Assembly (NCBI GenBank): GCA_027886175.1
Contig: JAJNNQ010000002.1
Span: forward strand, 7,250,001 to 7,314,000
Reading direction: 5' to 3'
Length of the DNA: 64,000 bases
From: Phylloscopus collybita
Lineage: Eukaryota > Chordata > Aves > Passeriformes > Phylloscopidae
Both the position numbers and the translations under genes were made by a program. How positions within the stretch are numbered: position 1 is the stretch's first letter; each line of letters starts with the position of its first letter. This document shows, in pieces, positions 59,330 through 64,000 of the stretch. Under the pieces are notes generated by a model. It saw nothing but the letters and a program-made list of their open reading frames with translations. It was not told the DNA's origin and did no database searches.

Positions 59330-62300
59330 ACATTCAGAAAAACCAAGCTAGGGTCTTTCAGACCTAAATAATTGAGAACGAGGAGAGCTGTGTTACTCCA
59401 AAGGATCCATTTTTTATGTAAACAGTTACTTTGCTCTATGTGCTAGTTAGAGGTTTAATTGAAGGGGATGCAAGGCCTTTTTGAAGAAAGGGAAAATGTA
59501 GTTTTGTCATGTCCCTTTTTGGTGCAAGTGCTTCATGTTGACAGTTGGTATCTGGAGAAGAGGGTGAATTTCTCTTCTGTGGTACTTTGTCAGCAGTGGT
59601 GTTCTGCACTGCATATTCCAGCCTTTCATTTAAAGTAATAAAAGAAGCAGCCTTAACTAAAGGCTTTTAATAAGGAACCATTGTACTCACCTGAAGAAAG
59701 GGGCCACTAGATGGCACAAGCACTGGTGAGTCGGTTGGGGAAGAAATCAACTTTTTTCTTAAAGTGTTGAAAGTTACTTGCTAATTCTGTGAATTGATTC
59801 CCTGACTGTGGGTCAGGAAAAGATCTTCAGTTGGATTCAAAGCTGTAGCAAAGCAACTTGAAGATCTATGTTTGCCCAATTATATTGGGTTTAGAGATCG
59901 CAGCACAGTTTCATGGCTTTTTTTAGCCTGTTTTTCACAGCTTTAGAATTGGAGTTGCCAAATCACTCATGTTAATCAGATTTTTCTAGACATAAACAAA
60001 ATCATCAATATGAGTCTTAAGAGGAGAATACCTCTCAAGAGTTTGTTTGCATTTTTCATTTAGATGCTTTAAAAAATTAGGCACATTTCTTTCTGTAACA
60101 TTCTGTTAATGGCTTGTTTCTGTTGTCACCTTGCCACTACACATTAAACTGCAAATTTTCTAAATGCTTTGGTGTTTGTGTTAGCTTTACTCTGGCTGGC
60201 CTGGCAGGAAGGGTATGACCTTAAATTGGGTGGAAAAGGGAAGTGCTTTCTTTTTTGGAATGTGCATCTGTGATCTACCTGTGTTGGAGTTGTCAGCCCT
60301 GTTTCTGTAGCCAGGCTTGCCTCTGATGTCCAATGGGCTGTTTACTTCTGGTGCCTCCCAGTTGCCTTTGATACAAACTGATCTGTCCCTGTTGGAAAAT
60401 TCATGTTTTAATCAAATTGTTAAATGTATTATATTCTGCTTGCTCAGGTGTGCTGTTTCTAGGTGGAAAAGTGTTTCCCTTAGCAGCCAGGGAACTGTTT
60501 TTCCTCACCCTTCCTCTGAGAGGACAGGGCAAGCTTTAGGGAAAAAGGTGTCCTGGGAGCAGAGAGACCCACTGTCAAAAATCCTGTGTTACACTAGCAA
60601 AGTAACAACAGAAGAGATTTTTATCAAAAGAACAAAGCAAGATGCTTTTTTTCAGCCTATTTCTTACAACTGGCAGCTTTTTAAGTGTACAAGACTTAAA
60701 AACTAATTGCAATAAAATTAATTACAGTATTTTCTAGAAGTCATACCCATTACCAAAGTGTGGGCAGCAGCAGAATTGATGCTATTTTGGTGTTTACAAA
60801 AGTCCCAACTTTAGGGGTCGTGTGTGAACATCTCCCCTTACAACCAACCATGCCAGACCTTGTACTTAAGGTTTGGAGTATGGACTCAGGAGGAAATCTG
60901 TGCAAGCCCCTAGAAATAGCTGCTGTGGAACACATGGGACTCTGCGAGTAAAAACTGTTCCCCCTAAACTGCAGCAGCCACGTAATTAATTGCCCTTTTT
61001 GCAGGAGTTTAGGTAGAACCAGCGTGTCAACACGTTGCTGGTTTAATAACACACAAATGGAAACACACTTTGCTCTAGCAGGGAGGTTGAGGCAACTTGG
61101 CTGCTGGAGATAAATTATGAATCATCTCCCTTAGCCCAAAGGTGCTTGGCTGTCTGTCCCTGCCTGGTGTGGGGGCTTTGCTTGGTGATGGGTGACCAGC
61201 TTTGCTGCCGTGGCAGCATTGCCAAGTGTTTTATGGGTGTGAGCATTCACTTGCTGCAGCTGCCTGAGGTGGTGCAACACAGGTGTTGCTGTGCAATTAG
61301 AGGAGATGGTTTTAACCTGACAGTTGAGAATTGCAATTGTCTTTTTTTTCCCCCCACACTGAGACTTGCATGAATTATTATTTCTTCCAAAGAGCTCATA
61401 TGTTTTGCTGAAAATTCGTGTTATCAGAGCCATTGTTTAGTCTCTGAAGAAAACAGATTTTATCTGCCTGGGATTTTACATTCAACAGATTTGTGTATAA
61501 ACATAATTTAAAATAAAAATATTTTTAAGGAAAGCAGCAGAAATACACTACTGTGCTGTAGTTACATCAGCTATGGGTTTTGTGGGTGACTCTGCACAAG
61601 TGCCATCCTCTCACTGTGATTCAGTGAGGGAATAACTGTCTGACATAAATTTGACAATTCCAAGAAAAATGTGAATTCCTGAGTCTTGGATCTTGTCATA
61701 TTTAACAACTTTTTCCATGGTCCTACTGGCCAGACTGCCACAGCTCAACAGAGGTGGAAGGCCTGGCAGGCTCTGCTGTTGATGTACGTAAGCATCTGCA
61801 AGCTGTTGCTTCAGTGGTTGTTACATTCCAAGGGTATAAAGCACGTGTGAAAAGGGAAGCAGAGAGGATTTTGTACTTATTTATATGTGTAATTATATTA
61901 AAATATATATGCATAATGTATTTTATAGGTATTCTACATGTATACTTCTGTCTCTAAACGTGTATTATACACAATGTATAATTTTTTTGCATCTATCATA
62001 CTTCTAACCCTGGAGAAAAAAAAATGTCCCAGCAAAGCTGGTCCTGTCAGTCTCTCCTCCTTCTGGCAGGGCTGTAAGGTCTCTGTAAGAGCAGCAAGAC
62101 CAGATGCTGGCAGTTGCCTTCCTGCAGGACTGCACACTAAGCACTGCCTGCCAGCAGCGGCTGCTGGGGAAGTTACACCTGGCTGGGACACATTTTGCTT
62201 TGTCTGCCATGGAATAAGTGTTCAATAACATACACAAAATACAGCCTGTTGAGATTTCTTCCTGTTGAGTATTAGTCTGGCAGCCCACGTCAAACCCCTG

Positions 62301-62509
62301 TGAGAAATGGTCCCTGGTCGTTCCAATAATGGAGATGCCACTTAAAATGTCCCAAATTCTTCCACACAGCAGTTTTGGGAGAGTTGCTACTTAATGAGAA
62401 GGAAAGGGGTTTGGATTGGTAAAAATACAATATGCTGGAAAGCCAAGCAGCTATGATTGCAACACTAATCCTTACTCCCACCAGACCAATTGGAAAACAC
62501 GGTGTGATT
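59330..62509. other. NOM1-MNX1 intergenic DNA
   Basis: AT-rich sequence without a recognised gene. Holds a perfect forward CTCF core consensus at 59704-59717 and alternative poly(A) signals. The 129-codon frame at 60317-60706 has no recognisable domain. Confidence 0.7.
59704..59717 (+). promoter_or_regulatory. CTCF-like motif downstream of NOM1
   Basis: CCACTAGATGGCAC matches the core consensus CCASYAGRKGGCRS at all 14 positions, forward orientation. Occupancy cannot be judged from sequence. Confidence 0.6.
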
Positions 62510-63150
62510 TGCTTTAGATGCGTTTAACAAAAAGCCGGATGTTTGATTTTTTTAGCTGTGTAGCAGAAAATTTCAATTCCCCCTTTAAACAGCACGATCC
62601 ACTCAGAGCTATTATGGCAGCTTCGATTTTTGGTTTTCTTTTAAGCTGGACAGCAACGTTTCAAAACTTTCTCTGTTTTCTGTATCAGAATTAACAGGGC
62701 AGCGAAGTCTGGTTTTTAGCTTTGGCCGGAGCGTTACGCTGATAAATCATGCACAAGTCCTCTTGGCAGGGTTTTAACGCCGCACCTGAACGAGCCAAGT
62801 ATCTGCAGGGCTGTTTTTCACTTGACATTTTTCCATTGTCCCGCACGCCGGGGATGAGGGGCTGACGGCAGTGGAGCTCCGAAGGCAGGCGCTGCCCTGC
62901 CTGGTGCTAGCGAAGGTGTGCAGCCCAACGCTGTGCTCCCAGCACATCTGGGATCGTTCCCTTCCCATTGTTCTGCGGGTGAACTTTGCACATGAAAAGT
63001 TACGGCCCGGCAGCAGCAGCAGCCGGTGCACGACGGCGATTTCAGCTTAATAAACGTGTGAGTGGCAGCTCTAATACTCCGGGTTTTGTTGCGCTGATCG
63101 TAATTGCAGCTCAGTGCCCAGCTACATCCCGTGTGTGTGAGTCAAGATGG
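62510..63150. promoter_or_regulatory. CpG-retaining block downstream of NOM1 (candidate regulatory DNA)
   Basis: By eye this segment keeps some 30 CpGs in about 640 bp, unlike its CpG-poor neighbours. It has homeodomain/POU-like patches such as GATAAATCATGCAC and no repeat or coding signal. Given synteny, it could belong to the MNX1 regulatory or Polycomb domain. No homeodomain coding sequence is present. Confidence 0.45.
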
Positions 63151-64000
63151 GATTTTTTATTTTTTTTTTCCTGCAGTTCTGTTTTCAGGAGACAATTTGA
63201 TCCGTAGGGTCGCTTTTAAAAGGCTTGGTGTAGGTTTTATCCAAGACTTTATGGGTTGGACTGATTTCAGGGATTGTAGATAGAGATATGACTCTTTTAC
63301 TATGTGACACTTGCATGATTTCATCTCCTGGAGGAACTTTCCTTCACCCTCCAGTAAAGCATAGTTTAGTGTGAGGCTTGCAGTCAGCGACATCACAGCT
63401 GCTTGTATGAAACAGCTGTGCTATCCCTAAATTCTGGTGTGACCTCCAGCCTTGCTTTAAAGCTAATTACTGTGGCCTTCCCCTAATTTAGATGCATGCA
63501 CAATTCCAAACTGGATACCACGTGTTTTCCTAATAACACTTTAAGGAAATGAATGAGCATCTATCAGGGATAAGCTTAGGAAGAGCCAGCTGGCACCAAA
63601 AATTCCTTAAAACTTGTGTCCTAGGACAAAACTGTTAACACACCAAAAGCAGCTCACCTTGTGTGAATTGAATGGAATTCATTTCAAAGTGAATTAAAAA
63701 TGACTGAGTAATGTAACTAGAATGAGAGGTACAGAGCAAAATTAAAACAGAGACCATTTTTGAATTGTTCCTTAATAGTCTTTTATCAGTCACAGTGAAA
63801 TGGTTGTTTCATTTTTGTAAGTGAAAGATTTCCAGGCATTACACATTTTTCATTAAAAACTCCATTATGGACCTTTTATGGTTCAGATGGTAAGAGTACC
63901 CTCAAATCTCTCCTGGGTGCACAGGCCCTCATGGCTCTGGTGTGGAGTAGCAGAGAATATTGTTGAAGGCACTGAAGTTCACTGGGGAACAGCCATTGGT
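63151..64000. other. intergenic DNA to the right edge
   Basis: AT-rich sequence; no gene, repeat family or motif cluster recognised. MNX1 is expected further right. Confidence 0.7.

Noticed and set aside
60317..60706. 129-codon frame downstream of NOM1
   Set aside because: No similarity to any family I know; probably chance in intergenic DNA.
62986..63207. Frame with a short poly-Ala run that might recall MNX1
   Set aside because: Five alanines encoded by a GCA-type repeat only; no homeodomain or flanking MNX1 motifs on either strand.
1..64000. CRISPR arrays, operons, prophage or other bacterial systems
   Set aside because: Spliced vertebrate genes and CR1 elements throughout; no regularly spaced repeats or dense co-directional frames.

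Overview
The window looks like a bird chromosome segment. Its reading frames are split into short exons with canonical GT/AG introns. It carries several fragments of CR1 LINEs, the dominant avian retrotransposon, and an AT-rich background is broken by sharp CpG islands at gene starts. Two conserved vertebrate genes are recognisable and lie head to head. LMBR1 is on the minus strand (exons 1-5 only, residues 1-140, start codon at 25032, running off the left edge inside intron 5). NOM1 is on the plus strand and complete (11 coding exons, 45729-59309, 860 codons). This is the tetrapod order SHH - RNF32 - LMBR1 - NOM1 - MNX1; MNX1 itself was not found and is expected past the right edge.

Layout: 1-24969 is LMBR1 exons 5 to 2 and introns 5 to 1, including an unexpected GC-rich CpG-dense island inside intron 4 (about 4675-4865), several old CR1 fragments and two compact hairpins in intron 1. 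Positions 24950-25560 are the LMBR1 exon 1/promoter CpG island with many GC boxes. Positions 26100-44200 are an 18 kb gene-free interval with one CR1 piece, two MIR-like fossil SINEs and simple repeats. Positions 44211-45566 hold two oppositely oriented CR1s ending close to the NOM1 promoter. Positions 45640-46712 are the NOM1 CpG-island promoter and exon 1, and 46713-59329 are the rest of NOM1 to its poly(A) signal. Positions 59330-64000 are the NOM1-MNX1 interval, including a CpG-retaining block at about 62510-63150.

The two genes are unrelated in function. LMBR1 encodes a multipass membrane protein and, in tetrapods, carries the limb SHH enhancer (ZRS) in intron 5. NOM1 encodes a nucleolar MIF4G/MA3 scaffold for ribosome biogenesis. 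What links them is chromosome architecture: the LMBR1-NOM1 interval separates the SHH regulatory domain from the MNX1 side. CTCF-like motifs at 25877, 45661 and 59704 are therefore of interest.

I found no wholly new system. The most unusual points are an in-frame alternative 3' terminus of NOM1 (59029-59107), a bird NOM1 exon 1 with Lys-Pro-Ala and acidic repeats and no visible RVxF motif, overlapping upstream reading frames at both start codons, the intronic CpG island, and the hairpins with 3-nt loops.
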